A DNA stretch of 64,000 nucleotides. It comes from Metabacillus sp. B2-18. GTDB lineage: Bacteria; Bacillota; Bacilli; Bacillales; Bacillaceae. Under the pieces are notes generated by a model. The model ran no database searches. It saw nothing but the letters and a program-made list of their open reading frames with translations, and was not told where the DNA came from. The stretch lies in the NCBI RefSeq assembly GCF_021117275.1, contig NZ_CP088245.1, positions 905,501 through 969,500 on the forward strand. Direction: 5' to 3'. Shown here in pieces: positions 47,768 through 55,862 of this stretch (within the stretch, counting starts at the first letter, position 1; the number at the start of each line of letters is the position of its first letter). The translations under genes and the position numbers were made by a program.

Positions 47768-48023
47768 TAATAGTCATCTCCTTAATTTTATTTATTGACT
47801 TTAGTCCTTAACAGACTATGTGGGTAATGACTAGTTGGTGTGGGTAATCGTCTAGTTTGAGATGAATTCATTGGGAAAGAATTTAGGTGAATGGTATGTA
47901 TGGTTTGTCTATATTCGGTACAAGAGCCATATTTATAATAGAAGAAAGTTATGTCAGGGATTTAGGGTGAATTGCAGGTCAAAAAAATGTTGGATGTCTT
48001 ATTTTCTCCTCAATCAAACAAAA

Positions 48024-48045
48024 AAGCAGGGGGTGTCCCCTGCTT
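48024..48045 (-). terminator. Terminator after cotX
   Basis: AAGCAGGGG and CCCCTGCTT (48037-48045 and 48024-48032) followed on the minus strand by TTTTTG. The 48046-47768 side up to cotY otherwise holds only the cotY upstream region. Confidence 0.85.
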
Positions 48046-48054
48046 CTTAGCTCA

Positions 48055-48543
48055 TTAGAAAATGTCGATGTTTACAACTAATGCAATTAAGATTTGTAGA
48101 AGTACTTGTAGAGAAATTGCTACATCTGTGTCAGTAGTTGTTACTTTAACATCTTTAGAGTTTTCAATAACTAATTTTTGTTTGTTTAATTGTTTCATAT
48201 CAGCTTGTTGGATTAATTGTTGAGTTACTTGTTCTGCACGGTTGCTGTCAGCGATTGTTAAGTTGATAACTAATGCGATTGCTACTTGAAGTGCAACTTG
48301 TAAAGAAACCGCTACTTGAGTGTCTGTTGATGAAATATCAATATCACAAGAATCTCTTACAATGATTGTTTCAGAAGAAATTTGTTCTGTTTCGCTTACT
48401 TGTGCAGCATTTTGTGAAACTGTTGCATCGTCGTCGAAGAAGTTGCCAACGTTAGCTCCAGCCACCTCATTTTTAGAATGACAATCTGTTGGATGACAAG
48501 AATGACGGTCTAGTGCTACCCATTCATATGGTCTTGCTTGCAT
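48055..48543 (-). CDS. cotX: CotX-like spore crust protein
   Basis: 162 residues of the spore coat X/V family. An N-terminal segment with His and Cys residues (DRHSCHPTDCHSK) is followed by two copies of the family domain: DSCDIDISSTDTQVAVSLQVALQVAIALVINLTI-type (about 84-118) and NSKDVKVTTTDTDVAISLQVLLQILIALV-type (about 128-160). CotX helps attach the crust. The start follows AGGAGG-like sequence. The two-domain layout matches cotV below. Confidence 0.88.
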   Translation of the reverse strand: MQARPYEWVALDRHSCHPTDCHSKNEVAGANVGNFFDDDATVSQNAAQVSETEQISSETIIVRDSCDIDISSTDTQVAVSLQVALQVAIALVINLTIADSNRAEQVTQQLIQQADMKQLNKQKLVIENSKDVKVTTTDTDVAISLQVLLQILIALVVNIDIF

Positions 48544-48592
48544 TTTCTAATTCCTCCTTTCGATTTACTATTATTAAATGTCTAGAATTCAT

Positions 48593-48634
48593 TTTTGTAT
48601 AAGACAAACATCTTGGTGTTTTTACCCATTTTTA
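48593..48634 (-). promoter_or_regulatory. Conserved block upstream of cotX
   Basis: Shares TTTTGTATRAGWCAAACAT, GGT and ACCCATTTTT with 49555-49596 upstream of cotV. On the coding strand this reads ...ATACAAAA, which may be a late-sporulation -10 region. Confidence 0.45.
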
Positions 48635-48636
48635 GT

Positions 48637-48918
48637 TTATTTGTCTTTTTTTCTGTTTTTCATCATGTCACGTAATGTTGTGTTTTTCGGTGCTTCTTCT
48701 GCTGCAGGCTTTTCCTCTTTCTTTTCTTTGGAATTTTTCACAAATTCATCTACTTGTGCCTGAAGATCTGCCACTACTTTTCTTAGCTTTTCTTTTTGAT
48801 CTTCAGATAACGTTTTTTTGTTTTCTTCTGAAATATTGTTCTTATTAAAAACATCTTGAACAAATAGTTGCATCATAGAAGAAGAAATATCCTGTAGGTT
48901 TAATTTTTCGTTAGACAA
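48637..48918 (-). CDS. cotW: CotW-like spore crust protein
   Basis: 93 residues, highly charged and helical. SMMQLFVQDVFNKNNI, KEKLRKVVADLQAQVDEFVKNSKEKKEE and a basic TLRDMMKNRKKDK tail resemble B. subtilis CotW. The start is TTG 48918, behind GGAGGTG; a longer upstream reading has no ribosome site. It lies between the cotV- and cotX-like genes, which is the B. subtilis order. In B. subtilis CotW interacts with CotX and CotV in the crust. Confidence 0.8.
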   Translation of the reverse strand: MSNEKLNLQDISSSMMQLFVQDVFNKNNISEENKKTLSEDQKEKLRKVVADLQAQVDEFVKNSKEKKEEKPAAEEAPKNTTLRDMMKNRKKDK

Positions 48919-48994
48919 TGTGTTCACCTCCAATTTTGTAATGGTTAAGGGATATATCCCTATGCCCAAAACAGCTCTTCCTCATTCAGATTGA

Positions 48995-49411
48995 TTAAAG
49001 GATGTCAATTTGTACTAGCAATGCTAGTAAAATTTGAATAAGAACCTGGAGAGAAATTGCAACATCTGTATCAGTTGTTGTGATTTTTACATCGCGAGAG
49101 TTTTCAATAATGAGTTTTTGTTTGTTTGCTTGCTTAATAACAGAGCTTTGTAGCAATTGTTGAGTTACTTGCTCAGCACGGTTGCTATCAGCAATTGTTA
49201 GATTAATAACCAAGGCAATTGCTACTTGAATTGCAGCTTGTAAAGAAACAGCAACCTGAGTGTCAGTTGAAGTCACTTCAATATTGCAAGAGTCTTTAAT
49301 GAAAATATATTCTTCTGAAGCTTGAATGGTTTCGTTCACTTGAACAGCATCTTGTGTTGTATCTTCGTGTTTGCATTTGCAGTCATCTAATGCAGACCAT
49401 CTAGTTGTCAT
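48995..49411 (-). CDS. cotV: CotV-like spore crust protein
   Basis: 138 residues of the CotX/CotV family. A short polar N-terminus with CKCKHED is followed by two repeats of the family domain (about 58-95 and 104-137), nearly identical to those of the cotX-like gene. It is the first gene of the cluster and close in length to B. subtilis CotV (128). The start follows AAAGGAGTGAG. A long hairpin sits in its leader. Confidence 0.85.
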   Translation of the reverse strand: MTTRWSALDDCKCKHEDTTQDAVQVNETIQASEEYIFIKDSCNIEVTSTDTQVAVSLQAAIQVAIALVINLTIADSNRAEQVTQQLLQSSVIKQANKQKLIIENSRDVKITTTDTDVAISLQVLIQILLALLVQIDIL

Positions 49412-49440
49412 TAAAACTCACTCCTTTCATCAATAAGAGG

Positions 49441-49529
49441 TTAAAAGGAAACCACGACCTTTAACCTTAACGATAAGGACGCCGAGGGAAGGATCATAAA
49501 TCGTGTGTTAAGCCGTGATTTCCTTTTAA
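49441..49529 (-). other. Large hairpin in the predicted cotV leader
   Basis: 16-bp arms with one mismatch, TTAAAAGGAAACCACG (49441-49456) and the complement (49514-49529), and an inner pair CTTAAC (49466-49471) with GTTAAG (49507-49512). It lies between the conserved promoter-like block and the cotV ribosome site. Confidence 0.6.
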
Positions 49530-49554
49530 TTGTATTTAATGCAGATGCACTGCC

Positions 49555-49596
49555 TTTTGTATGAGTCAAACATACAGGTTTGAACCCATTTTTCAG
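49555..49596 (-). promoter_or_regulatory. Conserved block upstream of cotV
   Basis: Matches the block before cotX (TTTTGTATGAGTCAAACAT...ACCCATTTTT). Likely a shared promoter or regulator site for the crust genes; reading CATACAAAA on the coding strand. Confidence 0.45.
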
Positions 49597-49748
49597 ATAA
49601 AAGCTGATGGACAAATATATTGAGTTGTTAAATCATCAACGGACAAATGCTCGTGTCAGAAAAAAATTCGATGGGTAACTTGTACACATACATAAATGAA
49701 AAATACTTTCATAATTTATAAAGATTATCGTTTGAGAGGTGGGGGGAA

Positions 49749-50099
49749 ATGACAACCTGGCTACAATTCATCATCTTGGCTTTTGCAGCTTTTCGACTAA
49801 CTAGATTAATTGTGTTTGACAAAATTACTGCTTTTATTCGTAATCCTTTCCATCGTGAAGTTGAAGAGATGAATGATAATGGTGAATATGAGGTTTATAT
49901 TGAAATAAAAGGATCAGGATTACGGGCGTGGATTGGGGAGCTTTTAAGTTGTTATTGGTGCACAGGTGTTTGGTGTACGGGATTTTTATACGGAATTTGG
50001 TGGATTTGGCCTCAAGGAGCAGAGCCACTCCTAATGATTTTAGCCGTTGCTGGAGTTGCGGGAATTATTGAATCAATTGTCAGTAGAATAGTAGATTAG
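49749..50099 (+). CDS. yjcA: YjcA, DUF1360 sporulation membrane protein
   Basis: 116 residues with two or three membrane segments (about 5-20, 60-85 and 92-112) and a conserved CYWCTGVWCTG cysteine cluster. Matches YjcA (DUF1360), which lies next to the cotVWXYZ cluster in B. subtilis too, and is reported as sporulation-associated. The start follows GAGAGGTGGGGGG. The biochemical function is unknown. Confidence 0.85.
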   Translation: MTTWLQFIILAFAAFRLTRLIVFDKITAFIRNPFHREVEEMNDNGEYEVYIEIKGSGLRAWIGELLSCYWCTGVWCTGFLYGIWWIWPQGAEPLLMILAVAGVAGIIESIVSRIVD

Positions 50100-50290
50100 G
50101 CAATACCCTTAGAAACAAATAGAAATTAACACATAAAATGAGATATAGAAGCTGAAAAATTCTAGGAAATTATGCTCTATTTTACGAAGTAACCCTCCTT
50201 AACAAGCTGTAATCAATTTTCAATCAGCTAATGAATAGTGAAGGTTTGCTCCTAAGATAAAGAATTTTTTAAAGGAAGGTGGGATATAAC

Positions 50291-50416
50291 ATGAAAAAGG
50301 CTAACTTGAATCCTTCCGGAAGACCAACTAATTCCAACCAATCTGTATCTGTTTCTAAACCAAAAAAAGTTAAAAAAAGCGGCTGCGGTTGCGGAAAGAA
50401 AAAGAAACGCGTCTAA
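50291..50416 (+). CDS. 41-residue basic, Cys-containing small protein
   Basis: Found by reading: ATG 50291 behind AAGGTGGG, 41 codons to TAA 50414-50416, then a strong terminator. The protein is Lys-rich with a central Ser/Pro part (NPSGRPTNSNQ) and a C-terminal GCGCGKKKKRV. I do not recognise the family. Its place among coat genes and its composition would suit a late sporulation protein, which is inference. The 190 bases between yjcA and this gene hold nothing I can support. Confidence 0.6.
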   Translation: MKKANLNPSGRPTNSNQSVSVSKPKKVKKSGCGCGKKKKRV

Positions 50417-50452
50417 CTGTTCCGATTCAGCTTCTTTTTCAGTTTTATAACA

Positions 50453-50484
50453 AGGGAGTACTTGATTTTTCGAGTACTCCTTTT
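50453..50484 (+). terminator. Terminator after the 41-residue gene
   Basis: GGAGTACT (50455-50462) and AGTACTCC (50473-50480) followed by TTTTA. Confidence 0.8.
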
Positions 50485-50557
50485 ATATTACATATTTTTA
50501 CAGTGTCAGATGCATAATAATGAGGCTTTTATATGATTTTATGAGGAGAAAAACAAC

Positions 50558-51274
50558 ATGCCAAGCTGGACAGAAGTTATCATACGATCAGTACTCATTA
50601 TCTTAGGGCTTTTTTTTATTACAAAATTACTCGGGAAAAAGCAACTATCAGCTTTATCGTTTTTTGAATACATTGTTGGTATAACAGTTGGTGATATTGC
50701 GGGAACCATTACGATGGATGTTGAATTAAATGTTGTAAATGGACTTATATCAATTTTAATTTGGTCTTTATTTCCTATTATTATTTCTACTATGTCACTT
50801 AAAAGTAAAAAATTTAGAGACATAGTGGAGGGGCAGGCAACTATTTTTATACAAGATGGAAAGATTTTAGAGAAAAACATGAAGAGAGAAAAATATAGTA
50901 CGGATGACTTACTTGAACAACTTAGGAAAAAGGATATTTTTCAAGTTTCAGATGTAGAGTTTGCGGTTTTGGAAACATGTGGACAATTAAGTGTATTGCT
51001 AAAAAAGGAAAAACAACCTACAAAATGGGAAGATTTTTTCGGAAAAGGACCAGAAGTGGTAAAACCTCTTACGGTTATCATGGATGGAAAGTTCTTATCA
51101 GAAACCATTTATTCTGCTGGTTATAGCATTGCCTGGATCAAATCAAAACTACAATCCGAAAATAGTCATGTAGAAAATATTTACCTCGCACAAATTAGTT
51201 CAGATGGACAGTTATATGTTGATTATTTTGATGACCATCTTGAGAAAGAAGGAGAGAAAAATGGAGATTCTTGA
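50558..51274 (+). CDS. DUF421 (YetF-type) membrane protein
   Basis: 238 residues. Three N-terminal membrane segments (about 8-22, 35-52 and 60-80) are followed by two copies of the small cytoplasmic DUF421 domain (about 85-150 and 165-225; GQATIFIQDGKILEKNM and PLTVIMDGKFLSET). Some relatives affect spore or stress phenotypes, but a mechanism is not known. The start follows ATGAGGAG. The end overlaps the next small gene by 14 bases, which suggests they work together. Confidence 0.85.
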   Translation: MPSWTEVIIRSVLIILGLFFITKLLGKKQLSALSFFEYIVGITVGDIAGTITMDVELNVVNGLISILIWSLFPIIISTMSLKSKKFRDIVEGQATIFIQDGKILEKNMKREKYSTDDLLEQLRKKDIFQVSDVEFAVLETCGQLSVLLKKEKQPTKWEDFFGKGPEVVKPLTVIMDGKFLSETIYSAGYSIAWIKSKLQSENSHVENIYLAQISSDGQLYVDYFDDHLEKEGEKNGDS

Positions 51275-51470
51275 ACAACTCTTTGAACGTTGGATGGAAT
51301 CCAATTTAAGAAAGCATGATTCTATTCAGAGGAATGAAGACAATAGATATGATAACGTTGATCACCAATTAACTAATTTAGACAATACAGCTGATGAATT
51401 TGAGCAAAAGATGGAAATGGTTGCATCCCAGATGGAAAAATGGATGAGCGGAAAAGTAGGGGCGAAATAA
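51261..51470 (+). CDS. 69-residue coiled-coil protein coupled to the DUF421 gene
   Basis: ATG 51261 follows GAAGGAG within the end of the DUF421 gene. The protein is soluble and helical, with heptad-like spacing in DHQLTNLDNTADEFEQKMEMVASQMEKWM. No membrane segment or enzyme motif. I do not recognise the family. The 14-base overlap is good evidence of co-expression with the membrane protein. Confidence 0.65.
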   Translation: MEILEQLFERWMESNLRKHDSIQRNEDNRYDNVDHQLTNLDNTADEFEQKMEMVASQMEKWMSGKVGAK

Positions 51471-51560
51471 TTAAACTTTTCAATTATGTATATTAGTCCA
51501 ACCAAAAGTATTTCCTTTACATATGATGTAGAGAAGTCAGGTAAAGGAGGTGCTTAGCGC

Positions 51561-51680
51561 ATGGGTTACGGCTATGGTTACGGATACGGCGGTGGCGGCT
51601 ACGGTGGTGGTAGCACTTTCGTATTAATCGTTGTATTGTTCATCCTTTTAATTATTGTTGGTGCTTCTTATTACAACTAA
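51561..51680 (+). CDS. YjcZ-family tiny sporulation membrane protein
   Basis: 39 residues: a Gly/Tyr-rich N-terminus ([17 protein letters not shown]) and one membrane segment ([21 protein letters not shown]) near the end. This is the YjcZ/SscA small-protein family of spore formers; members are made in sporulation and one is needed for coat assembly. AAAGGAGGTG precedes the ATG. A terminator follows at 51701. A very short gene but with unmistakable composition. Confidence 0.85.
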   Translation: MGYGYGYGYGGGGYGGGSTFVLIVVLFILLIIVGASYYN

Positions 51681-51700
51681 TCTTAAAAAGATGTAAAGAT

Positions 51701-51740
51701 AAAAGTATGAGCACTCTTGCTCGTACTTTTGTCATTTTTT
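51701..51740 (+). terminator. Terminator after the YjcZ-family gene
   Basis: AAAAGTATGAGCA (51701-51713) and TGCTCGTACTTTT (51718-51730), one mismatch, then a T run. Confidence 0.75.
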
Positions 51741-51878
51741 GGAGTGTATTTTTTCGATGACGGGGTCCAAGGCGAGGATACTGTTGGAAAAATCACAGTA
51801 GCCCAAAAGAAAATTGAAATTTAATCACATTTTCAAATTAAGTCCATAGTATATATCATGAATTAAGGAGGCGGGAAA

Positions 51879-52133
51879 ATGGATAGCAAATTCTTTAAAA
51901 ACCTTGAAGGTAAAACTGGCGTAAACATGAATGATATCTTTTCTTTAGCTAACTCTTTACAAGGAGCAAACTTTAAAGACGAAAAAACAGTTCGCGGTGT
52001 CATCCAACAAGTATCTAGGATTGCAAATAAACCAGTAAATAAAGAAATGGAAGATAAAATTGTTAATTCCATTGTAAATGGTAAAGAAAAGCTAGACTTT
52101 AACACAATTGCAAAAATGATGAATAAAAAATAA
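51879..52133 (+). CDS. spoVIF: SpoVIF (YjcC-type), stage VI sporulation protein F
   Basis: 84 residues, soluble and helical: FFKNLEGKTGVNMNDIFSLANSLQGANFKDEKTVRGVIQQVSRIANKP-type sequence matches SpoVIF, which in B. subtilis is made in the mother cell under SigK and supports GerE-dependent coat assembly. The start follows AAGGAGGCGGG. It ends before a bidirectional terminator shared with the helicase gene. Its presence here continues the coat-gene neighbourhood. Confidence 0.87.
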   Translation: MDSKFFKNLEGKTGVNMNDIFSLANSLQGANFKDEKTVRGVIQQVSRIANKPVNKEMEDKIVNSIVNGKEKLDFNTIAKMMNKK

Positions 52134-52166
52134 CATAGCTAGGTTTGGAGATTCATAGTTACAAAG

Positions 52167-52200
52167 TAAAACCACACTTTTAATGTAAAGTGTGGTTTTA
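52167..52200. terminator. Bidirectional terminator between spoVIF and yjcD
   Basis: 14-bp arms TAAAACCACACTTT (52167-52180) and the complement (52187-52200). Confidence 0.85.
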
Positions 52201-52206
52201 CGTTTT

Positions 52207-54480
52207 TTATTTTAGCAACCCCTTAATAAACCGCGAAGGTGCGGCTTTTCGTCCTCGGCGATAGGATGGAACAGATAGGTAAAGGTGTTCCTTTGCTCTT
52301 GTCATCGCGACATATAGCAAGCGTCTTTCTTCTTCAAGAAATTCATATTTTTCTTTTCTGGCTGATTCAAGGGCGAAGTCATGTGGTAGTGCTCCATCCA
52401 CAATGCCCAATACGTAAACATATTTAAATTCCAATCCCTTGGAGCGGTGAATCGTCATCAGTTGAACTCCAGAATTGTCTTTATTTCCTTTAAGTGCTTG
52501 CTGAGTTACGGTCATGTGATCGATATGTTGAAGAAAATCTGGGATGGTTAAAAATTTCTTTGCGACAACTTTTAGGTCGTTCATGTCGTCTGAGCCCTTT
52601 TCCATCGTATTTCCTTCGTTTCCTTGCTTTTTAAGATAATCAGTAAAGCCCAGTTCCTTTTCGATAATCGTCAGTGCTGTCACCGGCTTCTCATTTTTTA
52701 GAGAGCTGATTCTTGGGATGATCTTTTTAAGCTTTGATTTTTGAAAGTTTGGCAAACCATTCACGTGCAACAATGCTTCAACAAGGGAACAATCATGTAA
52801 AATGCTCAAAGCCTTTACATCGTTCACAACGGATTGCTTTAAAAATAGTGCCCGAATAAGTTCGGCAATAGCTGTTGAATCATCTGCATTCATACTTAAT
52901 CGCAAATAGGAAAGCATACTACGAACCATTTTTCTTTCATAAAAAGAAGATTGTCCATTTTCCATCGTAAAAGGAATGCTTGATTGCACGAAGCGTTCAA
53001 ACACAGCTCGTCCACCGGTATGAGTTCGGTATAAAATGGCAAACTCATCAGGAGCTGCTCCTTCTTCAATTTTTTCCTTCATATCTTGTAGAATCATCGT
53101 TGCCTCTTCTTCCTCATCATATGGAAAAAAGGTAACAGGTGATTGCTCTGATTGATACTGAGCAATCATGCTCTTACTTAAGCGATGTTTGTTTTTTGAA
53201 ATAACCTCATTGGCTGTTGATACGATCTCGTGATCTGATCGGTAGTTAGAGGATAGGTGAATCACTTTGGCATCAGGATATTCCTGCTTGAAGTCCAAAA
53301 TAAAAGAAGGCTGACTTCCTCTAAAACTATAAATCGTTTGATCATCATCGCCAACTCCACATAAATTTCTTGTGTGGTTTGAGAGGAGTTGAATGAGCTT
53401 ATATTGAATAGGATTGATATCTTGAAACTCATCAATAAGAAAATACTGAAAACGATTTTGATAAGCTTTAAGAATTTCGGGATTTTCCTTTAGTAGTTGG
53501 TAGCAATGAACCAGCATGTCATCAAAATCAAATTGACCTCGTTGTAGCTTTTGATCCTCGTATGCAAGGTAAAGAGTTAATGCTGTTTGTTCCCATTCAT
53601 CAGCTGGGTGAATATCATTCACTGACTTCATTGTGTTTTTCCAAAAACCAATTTGTTGAATGGCTTGGTCGAATGGAAAATCCTTCTCATCAATACCTAG
53701 CTCTCTACATGAATTTTTTAAATAAACTTCTTTTTGCCAATCCCATTTTAAAAGGTTTTTGCCGTTCCACTTATCGCGATTGTGATGAAGTAGGATTTTA
53801 TAGAATATGCTATGAAAAGTACCAATCACGAGCTGATTCAATTGACCAACATGTAGTGATGAAGAAGCGGCGAGACGCTCATGCATCTCTCGTGCGGCTT
53901 TTGCTGTAAACGTAACAAGCATGATCGAAGTTGGTTGGATTTTTTTTTCTTCAATCATATAAAGAGCTCTTGTGGTAAGCACTCGGGTTTTACCACTACC
54001 AGCACCAGCTAAAATAAGCAGTGGTCCTTCAATTGTTGTCACAGCTTCTTTTTGTTCAATATCAAGAGGAATACCTACTATTGAAGAAGGTGTTTTCACT
54101 TTTAATGTAAACGGTGTTCTTCCTTTAATGTATTTAGGCTGACGCCACTCCACTACCTGTGGCTTTTCAACTGTTGCAACACTTCGGGATTTTGGGATGC
54201 GGAATCCGTTTTTTTCTTCATATAATAGTTCAGGCTCTTTTACCTGAACAGGCTGCTCAGAGTGATACTGTTGAAACTGCTGCTGACAAGTTTCATTTCG
54301 TTTTTGATTGGAATGATAAAAATATGGAGATTTGCTAATTCCTAGATAAAATCGAACAGGCTGCCCACAACATAGGCAAATAACTTCTTCTTTTAAACAA
54401 GACTCATAGATTCGTTGATAATCTTCTCGAGGTAATTGAAGCAAGGAGATTGTAACTTCTTTCAACTTTGCAGAATTCAT
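52207..54480 (-). CDS. yjcD: YjcD, UvrD/PcrA-family DNA helicase
   Basis: 757 residues. An N-terminal Cys-pair zinc-finger-like part (CLCCGQ near residue 34 and a later Cys) precedes a superfamily 1A helicase core: motif I GAGSGKT, motif II DEFQD, GDDDQTIYSFRGS, and motif VI VAMTRAKEHLYLS. It probably unwinds DNA 3'-5'; the cell role of YjcD is not settled. The start is ATG 54480 behind GGAGGAGGG; a longer reading adds a spurious N-terminus. Confidence 0.92.
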   Translation of the reverse strand: MNSAKLKEVTISLLQLPREDYQRIYESCLKEEVICLCCGQPVRFYLGISKSPYFYHSNQKRNETCQQQFQQYHSEQPVQVKEPELLYEEKNGFRIPKSRSVATVEKPQVVEWRQPKYIKGRTPFTLKVKTPSSIVGIPLDIEQKEAVTTIEGPLLILAGAGSGKTRVLTTRALYMIEEKKIQPTSIMLVTFTAKAAREMHERLAASSSLHVGQLNQLVIGTFHSIFYKILLHHNRDKWNGKNLLKWDWQKEVYLKNSCRELGIDEKDFPFDQAIQQIGFWKNTMKSVNDIHPADEWEQTALTLYLAYEDQKLQRGQFDFDDMLVHCYQLLKENPEILKAYQNRFQYFLIDEFQDINPIQYKLIQLLSNHTRNLCGVGDDDQTIYSFRGSQPSFILDFKQEYPDAKVIHLSSNYRSDHEIVSTANEVISKNKHRLSKSMIAQYQSEQSPVTFFPYDEEEEATMILQDMKEKIEEGAAPDEFAILYRTHTGGRAVFERFVQSSIPFTMENGQSSFYERKMVRSMLSYLRLSMNADDSTAIAELIRALFLKQSVVNDVKALSILHDCSLVEALLHVNGLPNFQKSKLKKIIPRISSLKNEKPVTALTIIEKELGFTDYLKKQGNEGNTMEKGSDDMNDLKVVAKKFLTIPDFLQHIDHMTVTQQALKGNKDNSGVQLMTIHRSKGLEFKYVYVLGIVDGALPHDFALESARKEKYEFLEEERRLLYVAMTRAKEHLYLSVPSYRRGRKAAPSRFIKGLLK

Positions 54481-54659
54481 AGTGACCCTCCTCCCATAAA
54501 ATAGGATGCTAAATCGTATGTATTTATAAAATAATAAAAAACAAACTTTCATAAGCGACAAAGTCTATCTTAACAGAATGACAACCGAACGAAAAGGTAA
54601 AAATACATGGTTTAACTTAACAAAGATAAGGGAATTTATGTAAGGGAGAGGTGACGAAG

Positions 54660-54902
54660 ATGGGTTATATTTTACCAATTCAGCAAGATACATACACACA
54701 ATACGCAAATCGATCAATCTCTGTACAACAACATTATTCACAAATCTTACCAACATCTGCTATTAAGCTGAATCAAAATAATGCACAAGAAAATTCACAA
54801 CAGCAGCAGAAATTTGCAGATATCTTAGAAGAAAAATTGAAGAAAAATAAATATTCATCTTCATTTACAGGAAAAGGTAAGCTCTTTAACGAATATGTGT
54901 AA
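54660..54902 (+). CDS. 80-residue small protein, in the position of yjzE
   Basis: ATG 54660 follows AGAGGTGA with a five-base gap. Polar, Gln/Asn-rich sequence starting MGYILPIQQDTYTQYANR, with a charged helix (QKFADILEEKLKKNK) near residue 55. No signal or membrane segment. It lies between yjcD and the next gene, the place of yjzE in B. subtilis, but I cannot confirm homology. Function unknown. Confidence 0.7.
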   Translation: MGYILPIQQDTYTQYANRSISVQQHYSQILPTSAIKLNQNNAQENSQQQQKFADILEEKLKKNKYSSSFTGKGKLFNEYV

Positions 54903-54924
54903 AAAAACGTTTAAGAGGTAAAAA

Positions 54925-55836
54925 ATGAATTTTATTCAACTTAACAATAGTTGTTACTATTTTCAAGGTGCAGTTAATATTGGGTATTTACGCAATGGAG
55001 AAAACGGCTTACTAATTGATGCCGGAATTGACAAACAAACGATGAAAAAGGTGTTAAAAAGATTACAGGGCGACAATTTACCTGTAACTCATCTATTTGT
55101 TACACATGCTCATGCTGACCACTACGGTGGGGCAGAGCATTTACAATCTACTGTAGACGTTTATACGTACGCACCGAAACTCGAAGCGGCTATGCTTAGA
55201 CATCCAATTATTGAACCACTCTATCTTTTTCAAGGAAATAAGCCATTGCCTGAAATGAGAAATAAATTTTTAGAAGGTAAGCCAATAAGGGTTGATGAAG
55301 AAATTGAGCAAGCAACCTATCCTTTTGGCGACATCTTTTTTCAATGCTATTCCTTGCCAGGGCACAGCATCAATCAGCATGGCTTACTTATTGATAAAAT
55401 CCTATACGCTGCTGATGCTTATTTTGCAGAAGAGCAGTTACATAAACATAAAATCCCATTCATTATTGATGCAAAAGATACATTGGAATCTCTTCACAAA
55501 CTTAAAAAAATAGATTGTGTTGGAGCTGTTCCTGGACATGGATTGTTTGAAGAGGATTTTGTCAAAACAGTCGATGTGAACATTTCTTATCATCTTAAGT
55601 TAATGAATTCCATAAAGAGTGTTATACAAGAGGATGAAGCTGGTATTTATCATGATGAATTAGTAGCCGACATTTGTACAAAGTGGGATATAGGAGACCT
55701 AAATATTCCTTCATGGATGCTGTTTCGTACAGCAGTTACAGCTTATGTTACCATGCTTGTACAAGATAATACGGCTGAACTTCTAATTCATAATCACCGG
55801 TTAATGATACGAGAGAACAAGAAAAACTCCCACTAA
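54925..55836 (+). CDS. MBL-fold metallohydrolase
   Basis: 303 residues. The binuclear zinc motif HAHADH (His61, His63, Asp65, His66) is followed by PGHSINQHG (another ligand) and a later VPGHG. The C-terminal helical part (about 215-303) resembles that of beta-lactamase-like hydrolases with a winged-helix end. Likely a thioester or phosphodiester hydrolase; the substrate is unknown. No clear B. subtilis counterpart here. It starts 22 bases after the small gene and may be co-transcribed with it. Confidence 0.88.
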   Translation: MNFIQLNNSCYYFQGAVNIGYLRNGENGLLIDAGIDKQTMKKVLKRLQGDNLPVTHLFVTHAHADHYGGAEHLQSTVDVYTYAPKLEAAMLRHPIIEPLYLFQGNKPLPEMRNKFLEGKPIRVDEEIEQATYPFGDIFFQCYSLPGHSINQHGLLIDKILYAADAYFAEEQLHKHKIPFIIDAKDTLESLHKLKKIDCVGAVPGHGLFEEDFVKTVDVNISYHLKLMNSIKSVIQEDEAGIYHDELVADICTKWDIGDLNIPSWMLFRTAVTAYVTMLVQDNTAELLIHNHRLMIRENKKNSH

Positions 55837-55855
55837 TTTAGTAGTGGGAGTTTGT
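55824..55855. terminator. Bidirectional terminator after the MBL gene
   Basis: AAACTCCCACTA (55824-55835) and the complement (55842-55853), overlapping the stop codon of the MBL gene. Confidence 0.8.
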
Positions 55856-55862
55856 TTTCTAT

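Noticed and set aside
47862..48050. 62-codon plus-strand frame between cotY and cotX
   Set aside because: No ribosome site and antisense to the cotY leader; overlaps the cotX terminator.
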